This document shows positions 11,490 to 23,410 of a stretch of 64,000 nucleotides of DNA, in pieces. A model generated the notes under the pieces. The model saw nothing but the letters and a program-made list of their open reading frames with translations. It did not search any database and was not told the origin of the DNA. A program made the translations under genes and the position numbers. The stretch lies in NCBI GenBank assembly GCA_006384855.1, contig VCJN01000839.1, positions 1 to 64,000 on the forward strand, written 5' to 3'. This DNA is from Tetraselmis striata. Lineage: Eukaryota; Chlorophyta; Chlorodendrophyceae; Chlorodendrales; Chlorodendraceae. Each line of letters starts with the position of its first letter. Position 1 is the first letter of the stretch.

Positions 11490-14400
11490 ATGGTTGTGGT
11501 AGACTGGGAGGAGGAGGAGAATACGCCTCCGGGGCGTCATGACGCCCACCCCCACGGGACGATACGGCCGCAGACTTGCGACTCCCCGTCCCTCGACGGG
11601 TGCCGCCCTCACCACAAGCCGTTGTCACCCGCCGTCGTCAAGCCGAACAACAGCGGGTGGGAGGGCTTCGGAAGAGAAGGTGAATTCGCAGCGGGACCTG
11701 ATTCGGTGGTCGTGTCGCTCGACGAGTCGCTCGCGGACATGCGTTTCTCGCCGGGGCGTCATGGCTGCGGCTACGGAGACGATAACGTCAGCGGATGCTA
11801 CGGCCGAGGCGCGGCGTCTGCGCCCAGGACAGCAAACGAACCGAGGCAGCAGATCCTTCGACAACACGCGGTAATGGTTTCGGTGGAAGACCAGCCGCTG
11901 AAGCAGTCGCTGGGTGGTGCCCCCAGGCGCGAGGGTGGCCGCAGTCGGACGTTCGTTAGGACGCCCCCGGGTGGGCTGGACAGCGCCAAGTCGTGCCGCG
12001 AGCCACACGGCCATCTCAGCGCGCCGCAGAATCCAAATCAAGCCTCCGCGCCGCCATTTGTTGCCGAAGACGACGATCTGCCGGTCCAGGTGTCAAGTGG
12101 GCGACCCATTCGCTCACAGCCGGCTTCCGACGGGTGCCTGTCCCCGCGCAAGGCGGCCGCTTCCCCTCGTTACGACGCCGCGCCCTGGCCGCGCGAAAAC
12201 CTTTACCCGCACCCAAAGGGTGCTCAGTCGGCGCAACAGACTCCGGAGACAACAGCGCAGAAGCCCCAGACCGCCGCACCTGCTGCGCCCTCTTCGGAAC
12301 GCAGGAGCATCGTGAAGATGGGCCGGCAAGAGGCATGGACAAAATTTGCCTCCTATGAGGTAAGGAAGACCCGTGGGATAAGCTGACCGTGGACAGAGGA
12401 GGAGAGGGACAACATGCGCGGCGCGTGGTATGTCGGGGAAAGGTGAATGCCAGGCTGGCTAACACCAATGAATTGGTTATGGTGCCAGGCGTGCATCCAG
12501 GTCTGTCATGATACGCTGCTGGACCCCAATTTAGAGGCGTCTCACCTCGGCCTGTGCCGCGCCTTTCTATACGACCGCTGCGCGCTGCTGCGCAGTGCCT
12601 TTCATCTACACGGCCTGCTGCTGCAGCCCGGGTCGGCGGAATGCGGCAGCGCCATCAGCTGGTGCTCCTCACACCCCACGACCCCAACAGTGACCGCTCC
12701 TAGCAACTGCCACCGACCTCTAAACAGGATATTGATTCTGCAGCCTGTGATTGCCGATCTGGTGGGTGCCAGGGATGACACGGAGGCGGCGGCGACGGGA
12801 TGGGCGGACGTCGGCAATGGCGTGGGATACAGCGAAACGCTCCGTGTCGAGGTGGCGGACATCAAGCTGCACAGCGCCAAGGGGCTGAAGTGGCTGGGCA
12901 GCAAGCTCAAGGGCGGCCCTGGCAGCGGCGCCGCCGCGATTGGCGGTGCTGTGACTGCCGTCCTATACCCCAGGGCGCGGCCCAAGGCGCGCGTGGAGTG
13001 GCCGCAGACGGTGGTAGGCACCGGCAAGGAGGCGCAGCTGCGCGCCTCAACCCACGCCAACGCCCCACGCCACCACCTGGAGGTTCTCCCGGATGACAAA
13101 GAGAGCGAGGGCACGCTGGAACTGGAGCTTCAGACGGGGGGCGGCGCCTCGCAGTTGGCGCGTGCAAGAGTCACCATTCATGACATTTGGCAGGTGCGAG
13201 CGCACCGTCGAGCCGGTGACGCGCGCCGTGTAGTCAGATTGTGTTGGGCGGGCCATCGGATATAATTGTGAAACTCATACTGCTGCTTGCTGAAACAACC
13301 ATGGCAGAGCAATGTGCCGAGTCTCAGTGCTGAGACAGATGGACAAGACAGTGCTGAGGATGAAACCTACGCGGATGACGGCAGCTCTCACGTGACATGG
13401 ATTCGCATGGAAGATCCGCAGGGCCAGAAGGTGGGTGTAGGCAAAGTCGTCTGCCTGAAGCGGGGCAATAAATTGCTGGAATGGTGCACTGTATAGCGTA
13501 TCGCCAAGGGGGGCTGGTGACAGTTCCTGATGATGCGCGGCCATTCCCTAGGTCGGCAAGCTACTCTTGCGTGTGTGGACACACCGGCAGCCAGTGGAGG
13601 CGGCACCGGAGCAGGCGGATGTCGAGGGGAGCTCAGGCGGCGCCGGCCACCGGGCGTCAGGCGTCATGCAGCTCATGCCGCAGCAGATGTACCAGGCGAC
13701 GCTGCAGGTGGGGTTCCCGCGCAGCGCTGGTGCCTCACAGGCGCTGCAGCACTGAAGGAGCACCACATTGCGGGCGCGGTGTGCACCATGGGGGGGCATC
13801 CTGACGCACCTTGCTGCCTCTTCATGCTGCCAACAGGCGGCCCTAAACTCGCTGGCGTGCGGGCCCCGGCGCCTGGAGGTCACCGGCGAGTGGCAGTGGC
13901 TGCTGGACCGCCTGGCGGGGCTGCATGCGCTGCGCCGCCATGCCACGCTCCTGGCACACCTGCAGTGGGTGCTGCGCCCCGCCAACGCGACGCCCACGTC
14001 GGACTGCCTGGGCCTGCTTACCCGCCAACTGGAGCCTTTGATCCAGGCCAAAAGCGCCGGAGAGCTGCCTCAGCCAGAGGTGAGAGTCGTACGCTACTTT
14101 CCCACAGGTTATCCTATGCTCATGTGACATCCAAAAGTGTCGGGGAACGGCGGGAGCCGGGGGGGGGGGGGGGGGGGGGGGGGGGCATTGACTTTGTGCA
14201 TGTCTGATAGACACGATTACTGCGGACCTATGTCCTAGCAATTCATAGGCCAAGTCACGGTGCCAGTTCAAGCTGCTGATTCCTGGGCCGCAGTTATGTT
14301 ACTTTAGTTGCTTGTGTTGTGCAAAAGGCGCGGGTTGGTGTGGAAATGTCGTGGGTGTCAACCGCTCACTGATCACCTCTGTGGCAGGCACTTCCAGCAC

Positions 14401-17400
14401 CTAACCCCCTCCCCCCCCCCCCCCCCCCCCCCCCACTGCCAGCTCGCTTGTCTCCAGCGGCTGCTCAGCACTGCCGACTCGCTGCTGGGCCGCACCTTGG
14501 AACTGTACCGGCGCCTGAGTGACGATGTTGAGAGCGGCATCCTGGAGCCCGGGGACGCAGCTCAGCAGGTGCGGCCATCCTTTGCCTCACCCTTCCCCCG
14601 AGCCTCAGGCCTCTACTGTTGCCGCTACCCGCCAATGTAAACTTTGGTCTGCCTCACTCACCCTCGCCGATGGCTTTGACCTCGAGGATCTGGGACTGGA
14701 TGTGTATAGGGCATCGGTGTCACTGGATGTTCCATGACACTTTTTGCAGGTCACATAAACTATTGAATTGTCTCGCACCGTTGAGTCAGAGGTTCTGTTA
14801 TATTTTCGTTGTGTACTATGATATATTTCCAGATCAGCAAAGGTTTTGTCTCTTCGTAGGGGACCCCAAACAATCCTGACATATACAACATGATATTCTA
14901 TATATTGTATGTATGTATGTATGTATGTATGTATGTATGTATGTATGTATGTGTATGTTCACATAGGGAACCTAAAGCATGGAATCCGCCCTGAAAATGA
15001 GGGGTTGCCTTTGCTGAGATTTTACTCACAACCTTGCCTGGCGCGCCCCGCCTGCCGTAGGTGCCCCCGCCGGCCCTCGCTCCTGCCATTCAGCTGTTTG
15101 GGCTCCTGCGCGACCCGCTGGACCCGAGCGACCAGGGGTGGCTGCTGGGACGGCTGCGCGCTGGCGCCCGTGCGCGGTACCAGCGGGTGGAGGCCGACAC
15201 CTTAGCGTCAGCTGAGGCAGATGCCGCCGGCGCTCGCAAAGGTGCGCCTGCGCCTGGACAGCGCGTCGGTTTCCACGGTGCCCCGACTTCCACTGAGTCA
15301 CCCCCGCGACACCGTCAAATCACGCCTCCCCACTGCGCACTCCACGCAGGCGCCGCGAGCGAGAAGATGTACGGCGCGCTGGAGAGGCTGTGCTCCGCGG
15401 TGCTGCGCGAGCTGGAGACGGAGCTCGCCTTCCATGAAAGCAGCGTCATGCCGAGCTTTGCCAACGTGGCAGCCACCGCGGCGGCGGAGTTCTGCGTGGG
15501 GCTGGCGGGCCGGCTGCAGAGCGTGCTGGTTGACCACCCGCCGCGCCAGCCCTCGCCGGCCGTCATCCAGCTGACACAGGCCGCCGGCCGGCTGCAGGTC
15601 CGCCACCCCCCAACTGCGTTGCTTGAGTATGAGTGCAGCCTACCTGGATAGTATAGCCTTGTCTTTTCTTCTTTATCTAGTCTCGTCTAGTGCAATCTAG
15701 TTCAGTCTATCCGCCCTACTCCAGTCTTGTTTTACATAGTCTCGTCTCGTCCTGTCTCGTCTAGTTTAGAATAGTCGCTCAAATCAAGTCTTGTCTTAAA
15801 GCCCCCATAGTCTAGTCTACTCTAGTCTACTCTAGTCCAGTCCAGTCCAGTCCAGTCCAGTCTAGTCTAGTGTATTTTAGGCTACTCTAGTCTAGTCTAT
15901 TCGTTTTAGTCTAGTTATGTTTTATTCAGTCTAGTCTAGTCTAGCATAATGTTGCTGTATCTACCAGTCCTTACGGTACCACATAATGCATGACCTTGCT
16001 TATTCCCCCTAGCAGTGGGTTTCAGTGGAATACCTATGAAGCGATTGAATCCCAGCATCACGTTTCCGGGTACCTGACGCAGTCGTCTCGTGTTGCTGCC
16101 CGTGCAGAATTTCCTGCAGAGGCATCAGCTTGGCGGCCCAGAGGCGGCCGCGGGTGCAGGCGGCTTTGACGCGGAGGGCATCTTTGGCGCGTACGTCCGC
16201 CAGTGGGTGGCTTCCAGCACCGCCTCGCTCAAGGAGCGCTGCCACAAGCTGGAGCGCGAGGGCGGCGCGGGCGCGGGTGCCGTGGACGCAGAGGCGCCCG
16301 CAGCCCAGAACGCGTCCTGCGCGGCGCTGGTGAAGGACATGCTGAGCCTAGTCGAGGTATGCTCATGTCTGGCATGACATTATTTTGCCCTGCCGCGAAG
16401 CAACAGACTATATACACCTGGAAATCTATAAGAATGTATCACGAATATGGCACGGGATGTCCGACTTGATGGTGCAGAACAAGTTGGTGTTGTGGTGATC
16501 CGCGAACCCAGTTATATGTTATTGGTATTTGTTTGTTTGAAGGATGATTGGCTGCTTGTTGGACTGGCACCCAGGCGGAGTGCCGCAAGTACGAGGCCCT
16601 GGTGCAGATGCTGCCCGCGGTGGCGGTGCTCCTGGAGGGCATGTGCGTCGGCGTCGTGCGTGAGGTTCTGGTCGCGCTGCTGGGCGCCTGCGGCGTGGAC
16701 GCGCTGCAGCGCGCGCGCTCGAGCACCGACCCGGCAGGTGGCAAGAACGGTGAGGCGGCACGGCACTGTCATGTGGAACCCCCCCCCCCCCCCCCCCCCC
16801 TCCATGTGCGCTCCTTCCTGGCCGGTCAAATGCAGGCGCTGGAGGTGTGTATGTGAGCTCATCACTCCATATGTGACGACCTTGCTGCTCTTGGAGCACT
16901 GCTGTGCTCAGTGCGTGCGTCTGGTAGAGCTGTTGGAAGGCTCACGTGTTGAGAGAACCATTCCTCGAGTCTATTGTCCGATAGCCTGATGTTTACGGTG
17001 GATGTTGGGCTGGAAGGATGGTTGGGGGCGGGGGGGGGGGGGGGGGGGGGAATCTAGTCGGACAAGTGGGCTGACGTGGCAATTGGACTTGTTAGAACGC
17101 TGCGTTGCTGAGTGCTTGCGCAACACGGTCTGATGTATGGCCCAAAGGTGGGAGCGCGAGAAGCACCCCGCCGGCGGCGGCCAAGCTGGGAAGGAAGCTG
17201 GGACGGCTTCTCGGCGGCGGCGGCGGTAGCGGGAGTCCGGCGCGCGCCGCCTCTGCCGTTGCGACGGACAGCCCCCTGCGGGGCAGCACCTCTATGGGTG
17301 GTGGTGGTGGCCGGCCGTACTCGCCGCTGGCGAGGGAGACGGTGCTGCTCAACTCGCTGCGCCGGCTGCTCCTGAAGCTGCCGCAGCTGGAGGCGGTGCT

Positions 17401-19003
17401 GGCCAAGTGGTGCGGCGGCTACGGGCTGCCCGGGGTTGGCGGTGTGGGCAGCCTGCTGCGCCAGCGCGGTCCGGGCAAACCCCATGCTGGCGGAGACGAA
17501 GACAACCAGTGCCTTCCACGCTTCAGCGCCCAGTTCCGGCAGGTGACATACGCCCGCTCTCTCACCGTACTTTTGTGGCGTGGTGTATTTAGGTACTGCG
17601 TTCCTTCATCCGACTTGCTACTGTGGGGCCAGTCGCTGGTACTTGTGCTGGTTGGCTCCCCGGTATGACACGCCACTGTCGTCGCCGCGCCTATCGGTTT
17701 TTTACTGTGGTTTCGGAGCCTGCTGTGAGAGGCGCCGGCTGCAAAGGGCTGATGTAGCGACCAGCAGTGATCCGCTGTTCTTTTTTAAGGTTCCATTTGC
17801 CTTCGAGCAATGAGCAGGGAGGATAACGCACCTAAGATGTTTACACTTCACTGATTCGATACTGTTGCCTGCTTTGCTGCGAGTCCGGTTATGTTTCTTG
17901 CTATAGTTCCGCCACAGCGCGCGGTTCAAAATACGCACCATGGAACCTTTCCGCCCGCCACCGGATGGCATCATATTTGCCTCCACGATCGTAAATCCCA
18001 ACTAACAGTGATAAGTTATTATGGGCAGCAGGCTGACATCAGCCCCCCCCCCCCCCTTCTCCCCTTCCGGCCCACTACTGCATTACGCCCCTCGCAGCTC
18101 ATGACAGAGCTGCGCTCGGACTACGGCGCCGCCGTGCGCAGTGCTGCGGACCGGCTTGCCGCCGCCGTAGTGGCAATAGCGCCAGACTGCCTGGAGGAAG
18201 CGCTGACAAGCGGCACCCCGCGCGACCGGCATGAGGTCCGCGCTCTCCTCAAACGAACCGCCCGACGCACACTCACTGCCCCCATCAAGCGGCGTTCTCA
18301 CTGGCCATACAGTCAGGCTGCTTCGAGGCTCAAGAGCTGCCGCCACATCATGCATCGCTTGTGAGTCGCTCGGCGTTGACATCCTGTCTTGTTTGTGACC
18401 TCCCCCCCCCCCCCCCCCCCCACGGCAGGCGCATGCCTCGGCAGCCGCCGACCTACTGGCGCCCCTGCTGCGGAGCGCGGGCGCGGCGCTTACTGCGCTG
18501 CTCAAGGCGGTGGATGAGCGCGTGCTGGTGGCGCTGGCGCGAGGCCTGTGGGACCACATGGCGGCAAAGCTGTGCGCCACAGTGGAGCAGCTGCAGTCCG
18601 GCGCCAAGGCAAAGCAGGTACGCTGCCATGATTCTCCTCTAGCTGTAACGCCGCCTACACTGTTTTTCCCCATGGCTATGCACACGGTTGCGCTTGTCAT
18701 TATTATTGTAATAATGGGCAGCAGGCATTGCGCCTCTTGTGTCCTGCATTAAGCAGCCATTTGTTGTGCTAATGGCGGTATGTGGCGACTTCGGGCGCAC
18801 AGGATGCCGGCCTGTGGCGGGTGCACCTCAACGCGAGCGCCTCGCTTGATGCGGCGGACGACTTCTTCAAGCAGTTTCTCAGCAGCACGCTGGGCAGCGA
18901 GCTGCAGGCCAAGGACCTTGAGGCACCGCCCAACGGCGAGGCCGCCCACCGGCTGCTAGCCAATGGGAAGCCCCTGCTGGACCAGTCCTACTCTGTATTC
19001 TGA
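11490..19003 (+). CDS. C2/MUN-domain protein, UNC13-like
   Basis: Fifteen-exon model, about 1,278 aa, with all joints in phase: 11490-12359, 12501-12661, 12773-13193, 13335-13430, 13552-13707, 13837-14079, 14443-14568, 15061-15241, 15350-15597, 16108-16356, 16575-16737, 17148-17542, 18098-18235, 18429-18617, 18803-19003. The first about 280 residues are Pro/Ser/Gln-rich and probably disordered. A beta-rich part with SETLRVEVADIKLH, SSHVTWIRMEDPQ and GKLLLRVWTHRQ fits a C2-like domain. The rest is almost entirely Leu/Ala-rich amphipathic helix (for example ALVKDMLSLVEECRKYEALV and DAADDFFKQFLSSTLG). That pattern resembles the MUN (MHD1/MHD2) region of UNC13/Munc13 and plant DUF810 proteins, which act in vesicle tethering and priming. 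Exons 2-3 are the least certain part. UNC13-like is a fold-level inference; another helical tethering or trafficking protein is possible. Confidence 0.55.
14159..14434. repeat. poly-G and poly-C runs flanking an intron
   Basis: A run of about 26 G at 14160-14185 and a run of about 24 C at 14411-14434, both in the same intron of the UNC13-like gene. The C run ends 8 bp before the 3' splice site (CACTGCCAG) and takes the place of a polypyrimidine tract. Confidence 0.85.
14906..14955. repeat. TATG tetranucleotide microsatellite
   Basis: About a dozen GTAT/TATG repeats within an intron of the UNC13-like gene. Confidence 0.9.
15655..15955. repeat. degenerate TCTAG pentanucleotide repeat
   Basis: About 300 bp made almost wholly of TCTAG, CCAGT and TCTCG variants, filling most of an intron of the UNC13-like gene (between exons ending at 15597 and starting at 16108). 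Confidence 0.85.
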
Positions 19004-20811
19004 TCAGAGTGGAGAGCCAAGGAGACATGCAGCTTCACCTGATATGTGAGGAGCGGGGACGGCTGTCAAAGATGCTGCCCACATGACACGCTTCTCTGCG
19101 CGCCTTGTCTGGCCAGTGTTTGAACGGACAAGCAAGCCACCAAATGCGGGTGGACATCTAGAGCCTTACCAGTGAGCCATCAAGGGAGCCCCTAGCACCC
19201 CCATGCTTTCGCGTCGCGTGTTCATCCCAAACCCTCCAAACACCAGAAAATCGCCTCCCGTTCATCCGTGTGTTCCACTATTCATCTGTTCATTGTAGCC
19301 CTGTTGTAATGAATGTGTTCCTGTTTGGGCACTCCTCAATGAATCGGCGGATGTCCATGTAGAGATGGCGCACTGGCGCCTCGATAAGTGCAGAAGATAG
19401 AAGTTGAGTAGGGCTCGCCCCGGGTCATCAGCCGAAGCCACCCCAGCACTTGACCTCGTGCGCCAACTGCAGTCGTAGGTCTGGCATAGCCTTGCGACCA
19501 TTGCCTCATTCGAATCCCAAAAAGCTAATGCATCAACCGGGTAAACTCGGGACACTCCGGGTGATGTGCAGGTGATGTCAGACCACGTCCCCTGCATACG
19601 CAATCCCGGTGTGAAAACGTCATGTATTCGCTGCCTATGGACTATGGCACAGGGCAAACAGTGAATGCAGTGTCCTCATGGTAGTGTACATGCGCCTATG
19701 TGGTATTCGCTGCCTATGGACTACGGCACGTACCAAACAGTGAATGTAGCAGTGTCCTCATGGTAGTGTATATGCAACTATGTGATATGTTGTGTCGCTG
19801 CCATTGTTTGCAAGTACATGTAACTTGCGCAGCTGATAAACAAGTAGTTGGCGGCAGCTGCTGAGCCGATGACACGGATCATTCTCCCACTACATTACTC
19901 GTAGCAGGAATATGGCACGGCATTTATCATCCTGTGTGGCTGGCTGTTCAGCATGATGCATCCGCTTGACTACTCGCTTATTCAGTGACTCGCAAGCCTG
20001 AGGAGGAGCCCCCCCCCCCCCCCCCCCCCCCTCTCCCGTCCCATACACTAAGGATCGCATCTACTGCACTGGTATGATGGCAGATACAGACATAGTATCC
20101 GATGTGGCTACGTAGTGTACATATATTATTATTAGGTTGTCTTACCTACAAATCATCCTGAAATAGCTGTCCTACCGCTGATCAAATCATCCTACCGCTG
20201 TCCTAGTAGTGCAAAAGTGTCCTGTAAAGTGCAGCGCCATGAGCGAGGACTAGTCGCTGCTACAGGTCCATGCTCGTGTGAATTACAAATAGGGCAGTAA
20301 CCAATCCACCTACTGCTAAAACTAGTACTAAAAGTAGCTGCTACAGGTACGTGTAGTCGCTCTACTTGCTGTAGTCGCTACATAGCGACTGACATGGTTG
20401 CACGGGACTACTGCCCTTTTCTCAACTCGCGCTACTGACTAACCAGTTTATTAGGATGCACATCGGGCGACTATTGATATTTTTAGCAGATAATTTTTCT
20501 TTTCTTGGAAGAAAACTGGCAGATGCATCTTAGTCACATTACGAATCGATCTCGGATTGCACGAATGACATTTGTGCTGCCCACGTAGTATGAAAGAAGA
20601 CACACATATATCTTTGTCCAAACTAGACAAAGCTACAGGAATGCGTACCGGAGACAACAAGGGGCATAATTCGAGCGTTTTTTGTCCAATTATCGACAGG
20701 ACCTCGTGAATTGTCCCACGATAAAGTGGTATATATAATTTACTGGACCGCAGGGGTTGCGATTTACTAACGGAAGTTGACTACATCGCACAATGCCATT
20801 CTATTATTCTA
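19004..20811. other. 3' flank and spacer; small direct repeat
   Basis: No convincing gene. A short tandem duplication of about 78 bp is seen at about 19622-19790 (copies contain GCTGCCTATGGACTA and TGTCCTCATGGTAGTGTA). A C22 run lies at 20009-20030, and a TATA-like GTATATATAA near 20736. The minus-strand ORF at 19262-19657 shows no recognisable domain and probably lies in the UNC13-like 3' UTR. Confidence 0.4.
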
Positions 20812-21264
20812 ATGCTAATGATTTCTAACTTCCCGCGTCTTCGGGGTGGAGACTTTGCCCTGGCGGTATGGACAACTCGTGACGGTCGTTCTGTTGCGCC
20901 AATTCTCCATTACGACAGCTATAATCCCGTCGCGCCTAACGGGGAAGAGGTCGACCAACGCATATACATTGGCCGTGAGAATGCCTTGTGGGTGGATTTG
21001 GGCACCATAGACATGGCAGACATGCCCTCTGTCTTTCAAGGCCGCGTCAGCCCAAAAGGTGATGACGAATATCCTAACTCGTGTTGCATGCGCGCTGGCC
21101 TCGGAGGCCGCGCTTTTGCTATCGCGGTTTTGGCGCGGACGCGTTGCCTAGCCCTTCGACAGGCCGCCGCCGCCGGTCGTGGAGCCAGCCGAAGTGCGGC
21201 GTTTCGCGTTGGTATGCATGGATGCGGGGTGTGTGGTCACATGCTTGGGCCTAAGCCCCTTTGA
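20812..21264 (+). CDS. hypothetical protein, possibly first exon
   Basis: A 150-codon ATG-started frame downstream of the TATA-like sequence near 20736. The first about 90 residues (for example RIYIGRENALWVDLGTID) look like folded protein; the tail after about residue 95 is Ala/Arg-rich and may be intron or frame noise. No family is recognised. It precedes the cassette array at 22.1-23.4 kb and could be the start of the same transcription unit, but I cannot show the splice. Confidence 0.3.
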   Translation: MLMISNFPRLRGGDFALAVWTTRDGRSVAPILHYDSYNPVAPNGEEVDQRIYIGRENALWVDLGTIDMADMPSVFQGRVSPKGDDEYPNSCCMRAGLGGRAFAIAVLARTRCLALRQAAAAGRGASRSAAFRVGMHGCGVCGHMLGPKPL

Positions 21265-22069
21265 GGGCCCATAGAGGCAGGGGTAAGGAACACTTTCTGC
21301 GCTGCCTCAGCAACGGCGTGCTGTGGGGTCTTTTCTTCTCCGGGAATCGGTATGTCGTGGTGAGGTGCTGAGCAAATAGCTCGGAGCCTCGACTTGGTGC
21401 GTACCAAGCTCACGACTACGCGCAGCCCGTGGCGTTGGGCATAAGCGGTGCCGAACCGCGACAACCATAATGCGATTCGGATGCTGCGGAATGGCCCCGC
21501 CAACGACGTCACGTTGACGAACCTCACCTGGCCGCTGCCATGTACGCTGTCATTATGGTCGAGTGCGACGGTGTCGACGGCATCTTGCGCCATACAAGGC
21601 ACACTATTCGCATGTACATAGACCTCCAGATGGTGTCGTCACGTGTTGGGCGTCGGCCCGCCTCGCAGCTTACGCTGGCCCGGACACTACGATGCGCGAC
21701 ATTTACATATATGCATGGGCAATGCCGACCTTTTCCCAACCATCCGGCGGGCGAAGTCCCGCACTTGGCCGCGGCGGCGGTAGCGCAGTTCTGGCAGCAT
21801 GTCTTGCCTCGCGTGCCGGCCAGCCCGGCTCAACGCAGCCTCCTCCAATGGCACATGTACGTGCTCCTATCTATAGTGCGTGTCGGAATTGCCCTCGCTA
21901 CGCATACGGCGTAGTCTTGATATTGCCCCAATTGCGTTCAACAACCACCTCAGGCGAGCGCTCAAGGGCAGCCTGCTGCCGGCGCCTTGCCAAAAGCCGA
22001 CGCCATTGAACATGAAGCGCCCTCGGCAGATGCGCAGGCGATCTTGCATGTGGGTGCATGTCTCGCTTG

Positions 22070-23410
22070 CATGACCCACCTCCGACAGTAACATCACAAG
22101 ACGGCGCCCACACAGCCTTAACGCACCTCCGCCGTCGAGCCGCAGGCATCGACAGAGGCGCCGCCAGTCGCCAAGGTGGGTGGGTTGCTGCAATGTAAAT
22201 TTGAGTGCCATTGTGGGGCTTTTATATCATTACGGTTTGCTGACTTTGTCGCCATTGCGCGTAGGACCCAGAGCGCCCCCGCCGATAGCAACACATGGCA
22301 CGCGAGCGACGCGCTCCTTCGCCCCGCTGCCGGCGAGTCGCAGTCAGCCTCGAAAGTGGCGCCGACAGTCGCCAAGGTGGGTGGTCTGGCTGTGATGTAA
22401 GTCTGTGTCGAGCGGTTCTGTTTTTACGGCTTGCTAACTTCGTCGCCATCGCTCGTACGACCCACAAGCTAGCCCCGAGTGCAGCTGGCACGAGCGACGC
22501 ACCCCCATGCCCCGTTGCAGACGAGTCGCAGCCGGCCTCAAAAGAGGCACCGCCAGTCGCCAAGATGGATGGTCTTTCTGCGATGTAAGTCTGTGTTGGG
22601 CTGTCATGTTTTTACGGCTTGCTAACTTTGTCGCCATCGCAGGACGATTCACGGCCCCCGACTGCAACTGCTGGCACGAGCGACGCACCCCCTTGCCCCG
22701 CTGCCGACGCTGCCGACGACTCGCAACCGGCATTGAGAGAGGCGCCACCATTCGCCAAGGTGGGTGGCCTTGCGGTGATGTCAGTCTGTGTTGCGCTTTT
22801 ATGTTTTTACGGCTTGCTAACTTTGTCGCCATCGCACGTACATACGACCCACGACCCCCGACCGCAGCAGTTGGCACGAGCGACGCGCCCCCGTGCCCCG
22901 GCCGCTGCCGACGACTGAGTCGCAGCCGGCATCGAAACACGCGCCGCGAGTCACCAAGGTGGGTGTTCTTGCTGCGATGTAAGTATGTGTTGCGCTTTTA
23001 TTATGTTTTTACGCCTTGCTGACTTCGTCGCCATCGCACGTACGACCCAAAAGTCCGATTGCAACTGTTGGCACGAGCGACGCACCCCCTTGCCCCGCTG
23101 CCGACAAGTCGCAGCCAGCCTCGAAAGAGGCGCCCCAAGTCGCCAAGGTGGGCGGTCTTGCTGTGATGTAAGCATGTGTAGAGCGGTTCTGTTTTTACGG
23201 CTTGCTACCTTTGTCGCCATCGCGCGTAGGGCACACAGTCCCCGACTGCGACAGTTGGCACGAGCGACGCACCCCCTCGTACCGTAGCTGCCGATTCACA
23301 ACCGGCATTGAGAGAGGGGCCGCCAGTCGACAAGGTAGGTGGCCTTGTTGCGACGTCAGCCTATCTTGGGCATTTATATTTTTACGACTTCGTAATCTTG
23401 ACGCTATGTG
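22070..23410 (+). repeat. tandem array of seven exon-intron cassettes
   Basis: Seven copies of a 187-201 bp unit. The conserved junction CCAAGGTGGGTGG (one copy reads CCAAGATGG, the last ACAAGGTAGG) occurs at 22171, 22372, 22560, 22755, 22954, 23143 and 23330. Each unit has a coding-like half that translates to a Pro/Ala/Ser-rich peptide (pattern GTSDAPPCP...ESQPASKEAPPVAK). It is followed by an intron-like half: AAG|GTGGGT donor, T-rich body with a TGCTAAC branch-like motif, then CATCGCAG or variants. Copies diverge at the acceptor: the one near 22640 has a clean CAG, several have CTCG/CACG. This looks like repeated duplication of one exon with its intron, in plus orientation. Protein product and function are unknown. 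Confidence 0.75.
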
